DNA of 64,000 bases from Bacillus sp. KH172YL63 (GTDB lineage Bacteria > Bacillota > Bacilli > Bacillales > Bacillaceae_B): NCBI RefSeq assembly GCF_011398925.1, contig NZ_AP022842.1:2592001-2656000 (forward strand). Reading direction: 5' to 3'. Shown here one piece after another: positions 1 to 8,815 of this stretch. The translations under genes and the position numbers were made by a program. Position 1 is the stretch's first letter. Every line of letters begins with the position of its first letter. A model generated the notes under the pieces. That model saw nothing but the letters and a program-made list of their open reading frames with translations, was not told the DNA's origin and searched no databases.

Positions 1-320
1 TATGGATTGGCATATGCCTGCTGGTCCTTCGCCTTCATTTGGTATGGATTGTATTCTTTTTGCTGAAGAGGATTTTCAAAATATGGATTCATTTGCTGAG
101 GCTGGGGCGGAAAACTTTGTTGATAATGATTTACCCCATTCCCCGGTCCTGAATAATGGCCATCGAAAGAAGGTAAATAATTCAACTGATAACCTCCATA
201 ACTCGGCGGCCTCATCCCCTGTGAAGGATAGTTCATCACCTGTCCCATGTTCATTTGCTGTTGATTGTAATATGGATGATAGTGGTTAGGCATCTGCCAT
301 GTGTATTGTGAAGAATTCAT
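1..320 (-). CDS. yppG: YppG-like Tyr/Gln/Pro/Asn-rich protein (3' end outside window)
   Basis: The reading frame opens at ATG 320 behind a G-rich ribosome site (ggggggct) and stays open to the left edge, so at least 106 residues are visible and the C terminus is missing. The protein starts MNSSQYTWQMPNHYHPYYNQ and is very rich in Tyr, Gln, Asn, Pro and Met, with no hydrophobic segment, a composition typical of YppG and of spore-associated low-complexity proteins. It is divergent from yppF, as in B. subtilis. The assignment rests on composition and position. Its function is unknown. Confidence 0.7.
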   Translation of the reverse strand, partial: MNSSQYTWQMPNHYHPYYNQQQMNMGQVMNYPSQGMRPPSYGGYQLNYLPSFDGHYSGPGNGVNHYQQSFPPQPQQMNPYFENPLQQKEYNPYQMKAKDQQAYANP

Positions 321-531
321 ACTTAGCCCCCCTACTTCATAATGGTTACTATACATTATGATTCCACTGAACCGATGGTGAATCCACCCATAAACATAAT
401 TCGACAAGAACGAGAAGAATGTCGGAAGTTACACTATTCTCACAACTTAGTGAAAGGGTTTTCTATGATAGGATAGAGGTATAGAACAGCTTGTTGTTTT
501 GCATGAAATATAAGATTTGGGAGGAATGAAG

Positions 532-714
532 ATGAACCTGAATGAACTGATGAATCGATATGAGAGCAGTAAACAATATCAAGCAACAGATCACCAAGAA
601 CTTCTGACGATGGCCAAAAAACTTTATATTTCGAATGAGATTTCTTTTCATGATTACAGAGATTTAACAAAGCAGATCAACATCGAAGAAACACACGTCA
701 TCCATACGCCATAA
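532..714 (+). CDS. yppF: YppF family small protein
   Basis: This 60-residue protein starts at ATG 532, six bases after a clear gggagga site; a TTG at 517 and an ATG at 526 lie in or on that site and are poorer starts. It is charged and mostly helical (MNLNELMNRYESSKQY...), with no signal peptide or membrane segment, and its length matches YppF of Bacillus. It is monocistronic, divergent from yppG and followed by a strong terminator. The function of the family is not known. Confidence 0.75.
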   Translation: MNLNELMNRYESSKQYQATDHQELLTMAKKLYISNEISFHDYRDLTKQINIEETHVIHTP

Positions 715-736
715 ATGGAAGACATTTAACCAAATG

Positions 737-793
737 AAAATCCGGACGAGGACTCGATATCTTTATGAGATACGAGCCCGTCCGGATTTTTTT
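737..793 (+). terminator. Rho-independent terminator of yppF
   Basis: A 12-bp stem (aaaatccggacg with cgtccggatttt) encloses about 30 bases that can fold further, and it is followed by a run of T. It sits 22 bases after the yppF stop and between convergent genes, so the A-run/T-run symmetry could serve yppE on the other strand too. Confidence 0.8.
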
Positions 794-811
794 ATTGCAT
801 CTCTGCAAGCT

Positions 812-1168
812 TCATCCTTCGTTCAGAAAGTCACACTGTGTAAGGAGGACGTATGAAACAGATTGGTAGTGACTGATGAAACGGTTGTAACTCGATTCCG
901 GGAAGAAACAATGTACAGACAGCATTTCGATATTGTCATACGTATTCAAAACCTGGGGCAGATGAATATGTTTTGGCTTATGTTCCCTGATCCATTGCAT
1001 CGACCATTCTTTCCATGCGTCATTCTTTTCCTTTACTGTATCAGCAAAAGGCTTCACTTCAGTGTAAAAGTCTCCTTTTTCTCCTGATTCTCTTCTACTT
1101 TTATATTCGCTCATCATCTTTTCGACAAGCATGATGAGTTCTTCTGTAACTTGCTTCAATTCTTTCAA
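812..1168 (-). CDS. yppE: YppE family protein (DUF1798)
   Basis: This is a 118-residue soluble, helical, charged protein. The chosen start is TTG 1168, eight bases after ggagg. Upstream in-frame sequence to 1228 encodes an unlikely run (YFLFLFIFKLEVCF) that overlaps this ribosome site. The length agrees with B. subtilis YppE (about 120 residues), a four-helix-bundle protein of unknown role. Recognisable features are the N-terminal helix with VTEELIMLVEKM and a conserved central W-x-EWSMQWI stretch. It is convergent with yppF and lies just downstream of a small coiled-coil gene, in the usual ypp cluster. Confidence 0.75.
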   Translation of the reverse strand: MKELKQVTEELIMLVEKMMSEYKSRRESGEKGDFYTEVKPFADTVKEKNDAWKEWSMQWIREHKPKHIHLPQVLNTYDNIEMLSVHCFFPESSYNRFISHYQSVSYVLLTQCDFLNEG

Positions 1169-1239
1169 AAAACAGACCTCCAACTTAAAAATAAACAAAA
1201 ATAAAAAGTAGCGATGAGCTACTTTCATATAAAGTCAGT

Positions 1240-1494
1240 TTATGACGTCTTATAAGATAATTCAAGTTTTTGTAAGGCAAAAGTCTTTTCTCTATGTCTG
1301 ACGGGACCTTTAATTGCAGCAGTATTCTTTTCGAGTGCACTCAGCTGACAATCCATTTTAAATATCCCTTCCTCTAAAGCCTTACATCCATCCTTCTCTT
1401 CAACCGAAATCCGGTCATGCAGATTCTGCTCTAATTGATTGAGACTTTCTTCGATTTCAGCTAATTTCAACATAATATCTTGTTTTGGAAGCAT
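1240..1494 (-). CDS. Small coiled-coil protein of unknown function (yppD position)
   Basis: This 84-residue protein starts at ATG 1494 behind ggtggga with normal spacing; an extended frame to 1569 lacks a ribosome site. Residues 8-50 form a heptad-like coiled coil (LAEIEESLNQLEQNLHDRI), and there are no membrane segments. It lies 71 bases upstream of yppE, probably in the same transcript, where B. subtilis carries yppD. I cannot show homology to YppD from sequence alone, so no symbol is given. Confidence 0.6.
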   Translation of the reverse strand: MLPKQDIMLKLAEIEESLNQLEQNLHDRISVEEKDGCKALEEGIFKMDCQLSALEKNTAAIKGPVRHREKTFALQKLELSYKTS

Positions 1495-1684
1495 GAGAAT
1501 TCTCCCACCTTTTTTTTGGATTAATACAGTAATTCTCCCTTTAAAGGCACTTCCCTTCCCCACTGACAAAACTAGAAGTGTTTCGCCAAAGAAAGTGCAA
1601 AACGGACATCCAACCCTAAATGTTTCGACAGTCCTGTATAAAAGGACGTTAAAGCAAAAATACTAACAATGGAGGTGTTTCATG

Positions 1685-1798
1685 ATGAAAAATCAAAAGG
1701 ATCAACAAACCAAAAGGGCAACAGCCACAAACAGAACGGAAACAAAAGCATCTAAAGGGAATCCTAAATTAGAAGGCGAAAACAGACCTTCCACTTAA
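1685..1798 (+). CDS. sspM: Small acid-soluble spore protein M (SspM-like)
   Basis: This 37-residue Lys/Thr/Gln-rich peptide starts at ATG 1685, seven bases after a perfect ggaggtg; ATG 1682 is the alternative. It ends in GENRPST, nearly identical to the GPNRPST end I recall for B. subtilis SspM, and has the same basic, hydrophobic-poor composition. SspM is a minor forespore-specific SASP of unknown role. A possible sigma-G-like pair (TGTATA at 1635, AATACTA at 1659, 18-bp spacer) lies upstream. It would place transcription initiation inside the ribosome site, so I do not list it as a promoter. The gene is followed by a very strong hairpin. Confidence 0.75.
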   Translation: MKNQKDQQTKRATATNRTETKASKGNPKLEGENRPST

Positions 1799-1802
1799 TG
1801 AA

Positions 1803-1855
1803 TGAAGTTGAAAAGGCCAATGCGCGGTAACTGCGCATTGGCCTTTTCAACTTCA
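1803..1855 (+). terminator. 22-bp perfect hairpin between convergent sspM and yppC
   Basis: Two perfectly complementary 22-base arms (1804-1825 and 1833-1854, core aaaggccaatgcgc) flank a 7-base loop. The right arm ends directly at the yppC stop codon. The U-run is only ccttttc inside the arm, but stem stability and position between convergent genes suggest a bidirectional terminator. Confidence 0.65.
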
Positions 1856-2869
1856 TTATCCCCAAGGGAAAATCCTTCCGACCGCCCCTTTGACCTTTGC
1901 AACTAGCCGGAGCTGGGATTGTTTATGAAGAAACCATTCTGTCAATACGATTTCAGGGAGGCGCGCAGGCTCTCTGTACCAGCCGGGATTTACTCCCCCT
2001 TCCCTCCACCAGTCTGTCCGCTCTTGCCAGTGATGGGGAATCACTTCATACACCTCTCTCAGTTTCGGGGTGTTTGTCCCAGGTGCCGCCTCACAGTACA
2101 TTTCATAATCTGTCCTTGATCCCGTATGCTCCACCTCCAAAGCAAACTCCGTGAAGGACGGATGATATCTTGGATCGAATAATACCTTATACAGCAGATT
2201 GCCAAGGAGGATCCGGTTATCGACTTTCCGGAAACCATGGACACTGCTCCCGAACAATTCCCCCTGAAGGGTCGGAAACAAGACGGAACTGAAATGCAAA
2301 TGGTCCTCAATAAAGAATAGCGACGTGCCGAATACCCTTCCTTTATATACCTCGTGCTCAATGACAGGCTGCTGGATGATATGCTGCTCATTGATAATGA
2401 GTGATTGCACCAGCCTGTCCCCGTCCCTATAGTCCCAGTAATGATTCCATTCCTCTTCCATAAATCTTGAAATACGAAAATCCCTGCACAGGTGAAACAT
2501 TTTTCTACCATATATCGTCGAATAGTGATAAAGAAGGAGCTGAGCAAAGGCATCTTGAAAAATGCTCCAATTCGCCCTTTCATATGTCATAAACAAAACA
2601 TCCCTTGTGCGAGGACCGAGGAGGCGCAGGAAGACATCACTTTTCAAATCAGTCATATTCCACCCTGCATTCCGTGAAACCATCGCAGCAAGGAACGACC
2701 ATTTGATATCAGGATGAAGAAGGTAAAAGTTTTGATATGCCATCGTCCTTGATATATTATCTTGATTGAAAGAATTCACCAGGGAAGTGACTTCACCGAT
2801 CCACTCACCTGTACGTTTAGGTTCAGGGATATAGGGTAAAAAGCGATAAGTATTGTTGAATTTTTTCAT
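1856..2869 (-). CDS. yppC: DUF2515 family protein YppC
   Basis: This 337-residue protein matches the size and character of B. subtilis YppC (DUF2515). It is soluble and aromatic-rich, with conserved-looking blocks such as ISRTMAYQNFYLLHPDIKWSFLAAMVSRNAGWNMTD near residue 40-75 and a C-terminal GWYREPARLPEIVLTEWF block. No catalytic motif, signal peptide or membrane segment is evident. It is divergent from recU across a 114-bp promoter region, the same arrangement as in B. subtilis. Its function is unknown. Confidence 0.85.
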   Translation of the reverse strand: MKKFNNTYRFLPYIPEPKRTGEWIGEVTSLVNSFNQDNISRTMAYQNFYLLHPDIKWSFLAAMVSRNAGWNMTDLKSDVFLRLLGPRTRDVLFMTYERANWSIFQDAFAQLLLYHYSTIYGRKMFHLCRDFRISRFMEEEWNHYWDYRDGDRLVQSLIINEQHIIQQPVIEHEVYKGRVFGTSLFFIEDHLHFSSVLFPTLQGELFGSSVHGFRKVDNRILLGNLLYKVLFDPRYHPSFTEFALEVEHTGSRTDYEMYCEAAPGTNTPKLREVYEVIPHHWQERTDWWREGGVNPGWYREPARLPEIVLTEWFLHKQSQLRLVAKVKGAVGRIFPWG

Positions 2870-2983
2870 CCTTCCATCCCCTTAATCAGATTACTTATAG
2901 CGTGATGTGATTTGTAAACAATTATTCACACATATTGGAGTGGTTTCTGTTATGATATAGATTAGTCTGCGAGGTGGATTACC

Positions 2984-3592
2984 ATGAAATTCCATTACCC
3001 GAATGGAAAGAAATATGTGGAAGCAACACTACCCTCAAAAAAACCAAGAGCTAAAACGAAACAGGTATCGTACAGCAATAGAGGGATGACATTAGAAGAA
3101 GATATCAATGAAACGAATCAGTATTATTTGACCTTTCACAAAGCGGTCATCCATAAAAAACCGACGCCTGTTCAAATCGTGGATGTCCATTACCCTTCAA
3201 GGAGTGCTGCCGTCATCAAGGAAGCCTATTTCAAACAGCCTTCCACTACTGACTACAATGGCGTGTACAAGGGAAGATACATTGATTTTGAAGCGAAGGA
3301 AACGAAGAATAAAACTTCTTTTCCACTTAAAAATTTTCACGAGCACCAAATCCGCCACATGGAAGCGGTCGATGCACAAGAAGGGATTACGTTTGTGTTA
3401 ATCCGCTTTTCTGTCACTGAAGACGTTTTCCTTCTCCCATACGGTCCTTTAAGGTATTTTTGGGACCGGATGCTTGAAGGAGGAAGGAAATCCATCACAC
3501 GGGATGAACTGGAGGAGAAAGGGATCCTGATTCCGCTCGGCCTGCATCCGAGGGTCGATTATTTAAAAATAGTCCATCAGTTATATTTTTAG
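2984..3592 (+). CDS. recU: Holliday junction resolvase RecU
   Basis: RecU cuts four-way DNA junctions during recombination and chromosome segregation in Firmicutes. The 202-residue product has the family's nuclease core: Asp90 in [10 protein letters not shown], then D101-F-E103-A-K105 (IDFEAKET), which form the metal site of this PD-(D/E)xK-type enzyme, followed by HEHQIRHM. Length and N-terminal stalk (residues 1-35, basic, [11 protein letters not shown]) agree with B. subtilis RecU (about 206 residues). The start ATG follows gcgaggtgg. It lies 104 bases ahead of ponA, the conserved recU-ponA pair coupling recombination and cell-wall genes. Confidence 0.97.
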   Translation: MKFHYPNGKKYVEATLPSKKPRAKTKQVSYSNRGMTLEEDINETNQYYLTFHKAVIHKKPTPVQIVDVHYPSRSAAVIKEAYFKQPSTTDYNGVYKGRYIDFEAKETKNKTSFPLKNFHEHQIRHMEAVDAQEGITFVLIRFSVTEDVFLLPYGPLRYFWDRMLEGGRKSITRDELEEKGILIPLGLHPRVDYLKIVHQLYF

Positions 3593-3696
3593 TTAGATGA
3601 AATTGGGTTAATCTATATTTTGTCTCATTATGAGTAGTATATTTTTAATCTTAGACAATACTAAAAACACAGAAGATTTGAAAGTGAGGAAACAAT

Positions 3697-6387
3697 ATGG
3701 CTGGTCAATATAAGTCAAGGGAAGAAAAACGCCTGGCCCAACAAAAGTCAAAATCCAAAAAGAGCAATAGAAAAGGCTCAATGGTGAAGCGTGTCATTAT
3801 ATCATTATTTATCATCGGCATCATCGGAATGCTCGCTGGAGCAGGCTTGTTTGCTTACTACGCGTCAAGTGCGCCGAAGCTTGATGAAAAGTTATTGAAA
3901 GATCCGATTGCTTCTGAAATATACGATATGAACGGAGATCTGATTACAACGGTCGGAAAGGAAAAACGGGAGTATGCGAACTTCGATGATATTCCACAGG
4001 TCATGCAGGATGCAGTTCTTGCGACCGAGGATAACCGTTTCTACAAACATAACGGAATCGATCTGATCCGTCTCGGCGGAGCGGTCATTGCCAACGTAAC
4101 AGGCGGTTTCGGATCTGAAGGTGCTTCCACGATCACCCAGCAGGTCATTAAGGGCTCGTTCTTAAGCCCCGAGAAGACGCTGAAAAGGAAAGCCCAGGAA
4201 GCATGGCTTGCTTTGAAGCTTGAGCAGGAATACACGAAGGAAGAAATCTTTGAAATGTATTTCAATAAAGTGTATATGTCTGCAGGGATCAACGGGATGG
4301 CAACGGCTGCAGATTACTACTACGGCAAAGACATCCAGGACATTAAATTGCATGAGGCGGCACTGATTGCCGGACTTCCTCAAAGTCCTAACAATTATAA
4401 TCCTTTCAAATTCCCTGAAAAAGCGGAAAAAAGACGGAATATCGTGCTTTCCTTAATGGCTCAGCACGGCAAGATTTCAGAAAAAGAAAAAGAAGCGGCT
4501 CAGGCAATCCCGATCACAGAAGGATTGGTATCTGCTGAAGATATCAAGGAAAAGAGCAGCGATAAATACCCTGCCTTCGTTGATGCCGTCATCGATGAAG
4601 TACAAGATATGGGTGACTACAACTTATTTTCCGACGGTTTGAAAGTGTATACGACAGTCGATCCAAATGCCCAAAAACGCTTGGAAGAGATTCTTGCAGG
4701 TGAAGCCACAAGCTTCAACTATCCTGAGGCTGCAGAAGAACCTATGCAGGCAGGTGTGACCCTCCTCGATACGAAAACCGGGGAAATCCGGGCAATCGGA
4801 GGCGGTCGTGAACAGGATCCAGAAGTAAAACGAGGCTTCAACTATGCCATCGATTCAAAACGTCAGCCAGGATCCACTATCAAGCCATTGCTTGATTATG
4901 CCCCTGCCATTGAGCATTTGAAATGGTCGACGTACCATATTCTGAAAGATGAGCCTTATAAGTACTCTAACGGCACGGAATTGAATAACTATGACGGCCG
5001 TTTCAAAGGTCCGATCACGATCCGGGAAGGGCTCTGGGATTCACGGAATATCACCGCCCTCAAAGCATTCCAGGAAGTCGGTCCTGAGAAAGCAGAGGAT
5101 TTCGTCAATGGACTCGGATTGAAATTCGATCATTATTATGAATCTGCCTCTATCGGCGGCGTGACGCCAGGCGTGAATTCAGTACAGATGGCCGGTGCAT
5201 ATGCGGCGTTCGGTAATGAAGGAATCTACAACAAGCCTCATACCGTATCGAAAGTCATATTGCGGGACGGTGAAACAGAAATAAAGCACGACGAGAAACC
5301 ACAACCTGCGATGAAAGAATACACAGCGTACATGATTTCTGATATGCTGCAAAGCGTCATCGATCATCCTCAGGGAACAGGAAAATTCGCTAAAGTACCG
5401 GGCCTCCCGATGGCAGGGAAATCAGGTACGACGAACTACTCTGAAAAAGAAAGAGAGAAATATGGCATTGCAAAAACAGGGGCACCTGACTCATGGTTTG
5501 TAGGCTATACAACGAATTATACAGCAGCCGTATGGACGGGATATAAGACACAATCGATTCCGCTCTCCCCTACTGACCGACGTGTCGCTCAATATATCGT
5601 CAGTGATTTGATGAGCTACGTCCACGACGGGGTCGATACACCTGACTTCCATAAGCCGGACAGTGTAGTGGAATCAAAAGTGGAAATCGGAAGCAACCCT
5701 CCGAGACTGCCAAGCGAATATACGCCTGATGACAGAATCATCACCGAATTATTCGTAAGGGGTACGGAACCTTCCAAAGTATCTAAGGAATACGATAAAA
5801 TTGACTCCCCTTCCAACCTGAAAGGGAAGTTTAATAAAAAAGATCAAACAATCACACTTGGCTGGGATTACGGAAAAGGAAAAGATGTGACGTTCGAAGT
5901 ATCTGTTTCCATTAACGGTGAAGCGAAACAAGTACTGACAACAACAGATAAAAAAGGTTTGAATGTTGAAAACATCCAATCCACGGGCGCATTCATGTTT
6001 GAAGTAGTGGCCATTTCCGGAGATCAGCGCAGTAACCCTGCATCTGTAACGGTGGAAGTAAAAGCCGAGAAAGATGATGAAGACAATGCAGGTGAAGAGA
6101 ACGAAGGAAACAACGAAGATGGAAACGGAAATGACCAAGGAAATGAAAATGGTCAAGACAACGAGAATGAAGACAATTCCGGCGGAGAAGGTGGAAATTC
6201 AGGTGGTGACGACGGCACAGCACCTCCTGAAGGAGACGGCACCGGGTCTGACGACGGTACAGGCGGCTCAGGTGGCGATACCGGAGGAAATACCGGCACC
6301 GGGTCAGGTACGGGATCAGGCAGCGGATCCGGAACGACAAATGGTACACCAGCCACTCAATCCGACTCCAGAAGATCACAGGAATAA
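3697..6387 (+). CDS. ponA: Class A penicillin-binding protein PBP1 (transglycosylase/transpeptidase)
   Basis: This is a bifunctional peptidoglycan synthase of 896 residues. It has a basic cytoplasmic tail, one membrane anchor (about residues 30-53), a GT51 glycosyltransferase domain with catalytic Glu111 in ATEDNRFYKHNG, and a transpeptidase domain with Ser393 (GSTIKP), S449-R-N451 and K575-SGTT. After residue 690 comes a fibronectin-III-like module (about 695-785). It is followed by a tail of about 110 residues made of Asp/Glu/Asn/Gly and then Gly/Thr/Ser repeats. All catalytic motifs are intact. The TAA stop at 6385-6387 is directly followed by the 3' end of a group II intron on the opposite strand, which separates the gene from its terminator at 8281-8321. 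Confidence 0.97.
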   Translation: MAGQYKSREEKRLAQQKSKSKKSNRKGSMVKRVIISLFIIGIIGMLAGAGLFAYYASSAPKLDEKLLKDPIASEIYDMNGDLITTVGKEKREYANFDDIPQVMQDAVLATEDNRFYKHNGIDLIRLGGAVIANVTGGFGSEGASTITQQVIKGSFLSPEKTLKRKAQEAWLALKLEQEYTKEEIFEMYFNKVYMSAGINGMATAADYYYGKDIQDIKLHEAALIAGLPQSPNNYNPFKFPEKAEKRRNIVLSLMAQHGKISEKEKEAAQAIPITEGLVSAEDIKEKSSDKYPAFVDAVIDEVQDMGDYNLFSDGLKVYTTVDPNAQKRLEEILAGEATSFNYPEAAEEPMQAGVTLLDTKTGEIRAIGGGREQDPEVKRGFNYAIDSKRQPGSTIKPLLDYAPAIEHLKWSTYHILKDEPYKYSNGTELNNYDGRFKGPITIREGLWDSRNITALKAFQEVGPEKAEDFVNGLGLKFDHYYESASIGGVTPGVNSVQMAGAYAAFGNEGIYNKPHTVSKVILRDGETEIKHDEKPQPAMKEYTAYMISDMLQSVIDHPQGTGKFAKVPGLPMAGKSGTTNYSEKEREKYGIAKTGAPDSWFVGYTTNYTAAVWTGYKTQSIPLSPTDRRVAQYIVSDLMSYVHDGVDTPDFHKPDSVVESKVEIGSNPPRLPSEYTPDDRIITELFVRGTEPSKVSKEYDKIDSPSNLKGKFNKKDQTITLGWDYGKGKDVTFEVSVSINGEAKQVLTTTDKKGLNVENIQSTGAFMFEVVAISGDQRSNPASVTVEVKAEKDDEDNAGEENEGNNEDGNGNDQGNENGQDNENEDNSGGEGGNSGGDDGTAPPEGDGTGSDDGTGGSGGDTGGNTGTGSGTGSGSGSGTTNGTPATQSDSRRSQE

Positions 6388-8277
6388 TCGAGTAGGAGGG
6401 GATGATTAATCCCCGACCTCTCACACCACCGTACGTACCGATCGGTATACGGCGGTTCAATCAAGATGGTTGACGAAGACTTTCATACCTACCGATAAGA
6501 CTTAGGAGCCCTTGGCGATTCCAAAAGGAATTGCCAAGGGTTCTGTGTAGTATTGGACTTTGTGCGACCCTCCAATATCCCCTTCCGGGTATTTCCCCAT
6601 TCATATGCCTTCCATTTTGGAACGCCGAGCGCAATGAGGTTACGGACTTTAGTTTTCGGCAGTTTCCACTGCTTCCACAGACACATTCGCAATCTTCTTC
6701 TGATCCATGCATCCAGGTATTTTAGGAAGCTGTGTGTATCAGCCAGCTGAAAATAGCCGATCCATCCCATTAAATATTGGTTCAGCTTTCTGATTCGTCC
6801 CTCCATCGACCATCCTGAAGATCTGGAAGTTAGATAACGGATTTTCTGTTTCAACCGTTTTATACTTTGGGAGGCAACTCTGACTTTTGGTTTACGATTC
6901 GATGTAAAACTAAAGCCAAGGAACGTTCTTCTCCAAGGTCGGTCCACCGCAGATTTCTTTCGGTTTACCTTCAGTTTAAGTTTCTTCTCAAGAAACGTTG
7001 TCACTGAAGTCATCACCCGGTTACCGGCTTTTGGCGAACGGACAAAGATATTACAATCATCTGCGTACCTTATAAAACGTAGCCCCCGTTTCTCTAATTC
7101 CTGGTCCAGCTCATTCAAAATGATGTTAGAAAGCAATGGACTGAGAGGTCCGCCCTGTGGCGTACCTTCCTCGCTTTTCACCTTTACACCTTCTATCATA
7201 ATTCCTGCATTGAGGTAAGAACGAATCAGTTTCAGAAGTGCTTTGTCCTTTACTTTCTTCGCCAGAAGACCCATGAGCTTATCATGATTCACTCTGTCAA
7301 AGAATTTCTCTAAATCTATATCGATAACCCAGCGATATCCTTCCCGGATATACATCTTCGCTTTTCTAACGGCGTCATGGGCACTCCGATTTGGTCGGAA
7401 CCCATAACTATGATCAGAGAAGGTCGGCTCGTATATCCCGGAGAGTATCTGGGCAATTGATTGTTGAATCATACGGTCTGTCACCGTTGGGATGCCTAAC
7501 AACCGGACGCCGCCGTCTGGTTTCGGGATTTCGATTCGACGTACCGGGTCCGGCTTGTAGGTTCCCCCAAGGAGATTCTTGCGAATCGACTGCCATTCGC
7601 GCATGATATGCGATCGCAGGTTTTGTACGGGCATATCATCCACGCCATGGCTTCCCTTATTACGTTCTACACGTTTCAGTGCTTCAAGCATATTCGGTTT
7701 AGACAGAATCATATTCATCAACATCACTGATATTCCTTTCCTTCGTGTGTCACGTTTCCTCTTTCGATGGCCCTGCCTCACACTTCCACCAGCCCTCACG
7801 GAATTCACCGTTACCTCTAAATGGACAGCTCTTTTCAGATTGTCTGTGAGTCTCTCAGTTACCATGAGCCAGGTCGTGACACTCTCTTGATTGTTCAGTC
7901 CTTCCCGGCTTCCTCGAGAAAAGCCGGTACTATGACCTCGGCTGACTTCTGGCGGTTCAGCGGAGAATCGCTTCTCCGGTTACCAAGTGTTCAAGGCGTA
8001 TCCGCCAGATCTCCCCGGGTAAGAGTGTAATCTTTCCCTCCATCTATCCGCCTCATTTACTTTCTGCACCTTCGACAGTTCGGACTTCATCTTGTATTGC
8101 AGACTCATCCAGTGCAACAAGCCTTATATGAGATTCGTGTTCCCCGGACCGGAGGTTTGCCGCCCGCTTCCTTCAGATTCCAGGTCACCCCGGACACCCT
8201 TGCGTTAAGCTAACCGCTACAACTGTCTTCACGGCTCGGGACTCTCACCCTATAGATTACACCCATGCCGGGCGCAC
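6387..8277 (-). mobile_element. Group IIC (bacterial class C) self-splicing intron
   Basis: Read on the minus strand, the element opens with GTGCGCCCGG at 8277 (group II 5' consensus GUGYG). It has about 550 bases of ribozyme sequence before the reverse-transcriptase gene, and ends with a domain V-like hairpin (about 6424-6465, gaaccgccg...cggtggtg) and a domain VI hairpin (about 6396-6420, ggggattaatcatcccc). It terminates as ...ctactcgat at 6387 or 6388. The 5' exon is the hairpin at 8281-8321 followed by tttcgtt. Insertion just 3' of a terminator stem is the hallmark of class C introns. Removing the element restores the ponA stop codon followed within a few bases by that hairpin. Boundaries are exact to about one base at the 3' end. 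Confidence 0.9.
6489..7724 (-). CDS. ltrA: Group II intron reverse transcriptase/maturase (LtrA family)
   Basis: This intron-encoded protein supports splicing and retrohoming. The 411-residue form starts at ATG 7724 (MLMNMILSKPNM), behind aaggaaagg. The frame stays open to 7865, so a longer form of 458 residues is possible, but that extra part lies in ribozyme sequence. The reverse-transcriptase domain shows RLLGIPTVTDRMIQQ, DIDLEKFFDRVNHD, TPQGGPLSPLLSNI and the catalytic RYADD. The maturase (X) domain follows with LNQYLMGWIGYF. There is no C-terminal HNH endonuclease, as expected for class C. All key residues are present, so the protein looks functional. Confidence 0.95.
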   Translation of the reverse strand: MLMNMILSKPNMLEALKRVERNKGSHGVDDMPVQNLRSHIMREWQSIRKNLLGGTYKPDPVRRIEIPKPDGGVRLLGIPTVTDRMIQQSIAQILSGIYEPTFSDHSYGFRPNRSAHDAVRKAKMYIREGYRWVIDIDLEKFFDRVNHDKLMGLLAKKVKDKALLKLIRSYLNAGIMIEGVKVKSEEGTPQGGPLSPLLSNIILNELDQELEKRGLRFIRYADDCNIFVRSPKAGNRVMTSVTTFLEKKLKLKVNRKKSAVDRPWRRTFLGFSFTSNRKPKVRVASQSIKRLKQKIRYLTSRSSGWSMEGRIRKLNQYLMGWIGYFQLADTHSFLKYLDAWIRRRLRMCLWKQWKLPKTKVRNLIALGVPKWKAYEWGNTRKGILEGRTKSNTTQNPWQFLLESPRAPKSYR

Positions 8278-8280
8278 AAC

Positions 8281-8321
8281 GAAAGGCAACGGGAGAACTC
8301 CTCCCGTTGCCTTATTTTTTT
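8281..8321. terminator. Bidirectional terminator split from ponA by the intron
   Basis: The 11-bp stem ggcaacgggag/ctcccgttgcc has a 5-base loop and flanking A and T pairs. On the plus strand it is followed by attttttt, a strong terminator that fits ponA. On the minus strand it lies directly after the ypoC stop and is followed by tttcgtt and then the intron. It is therefore both the original ponA terminator and the class C intron target. Confidence 0.9.
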
Positions 8322-8815
8322 CTATATTTTTTTAACGCGACCTGCTTGGCAAATAGTTTATGGTGTTCAGTAAAAAGCTGTGAAAGCTGAACATAAGCGT
8401 GATAAATGGATGCATTGGAACGAATGAAACTCAACCTTTCCGCTGCATTCACCGGCTTGATTGGCAGGCTATCTATCTTTCTCTCCCAATCCTTCAGCTG
8501 GACCGGCTGGCGGTTACTCCAGAATAAGAACATTAGAAATGCAGCAATCTCCCTTTTCATACTTTCACCGGTATGCTTGGAGCGGGATTTAAACAATGAC
8601 TTGAGCTTCTCCTCTTCTTCTTTCCAGCATGAGAGGATTGAAGGAATGGCATCCTCGGGCTGGTTCCATGGGCGGACGTCCAGTTCGATTCCATTGTAAT
8701 GGCGGATTTCAAAAGAGAACAGCGTGTGAACCGCCAAGTCCAACTCCACCACATCACTTGTGAAAAAAAAGGGATCCTTCAGCTCCTCTGGGACATTTAA
8801 TACGGACATACTCAT
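8312..8815 (-). CDS. ypoC: YpoC family protein
   Basis: This 167-residue soluble protein starts at ATG 8815, overlapping the nth stop codon as ATGA, so it is probably translationally coupled to nth. An in-frame extension to 8875 would run inside nth. Typical features are the N-terminal PEELKDPFFF and a central REIAAFLMFLFWSNRQPV helix. Length and position after nth match YpoC of B. subtilis (about 160 residues). No function is known. Its stop codon abuts the terminator stem targeted by the intron. Confidence 0.8.
   Translation of the reverse strand: MSMSVLNVPEELKDPFFFTSDVVELDLAVHTLFSFEIRHYNGIELDVRPWNQPEDAIPSILSCWKEEEEKLKSLFKSRSKHTGESMKREIAAFLMFLFWSNRQPVQLKDWERKIDSLPIKPVNAAERLSFIRSNASIYHAYVQLSQLFTEHHKLFAKQVALKKYRKK

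Noticed and set aside
2..289. Plus-strand open frame of 95 codons at the left edge
   Set aside because: It is antisense to the YppG-like gene, which has a clear ribosome site and the expected composition; the plus frame has no ribosome site.
1635..1665. Sigma-G-like promoter before sspM
   Set aside because: Both boxes match reasonably, but the start site would fall within the ribosome site, so it cannot be the whole story.
5993..6460. Long open frames on both strands over the 3' end of ponA
   Set aside because: They arise from the repetitive GAN/GGN codons of the ponA tail and give Arg- or Met/Lys-rich nonsense proteins without ribosome sites.
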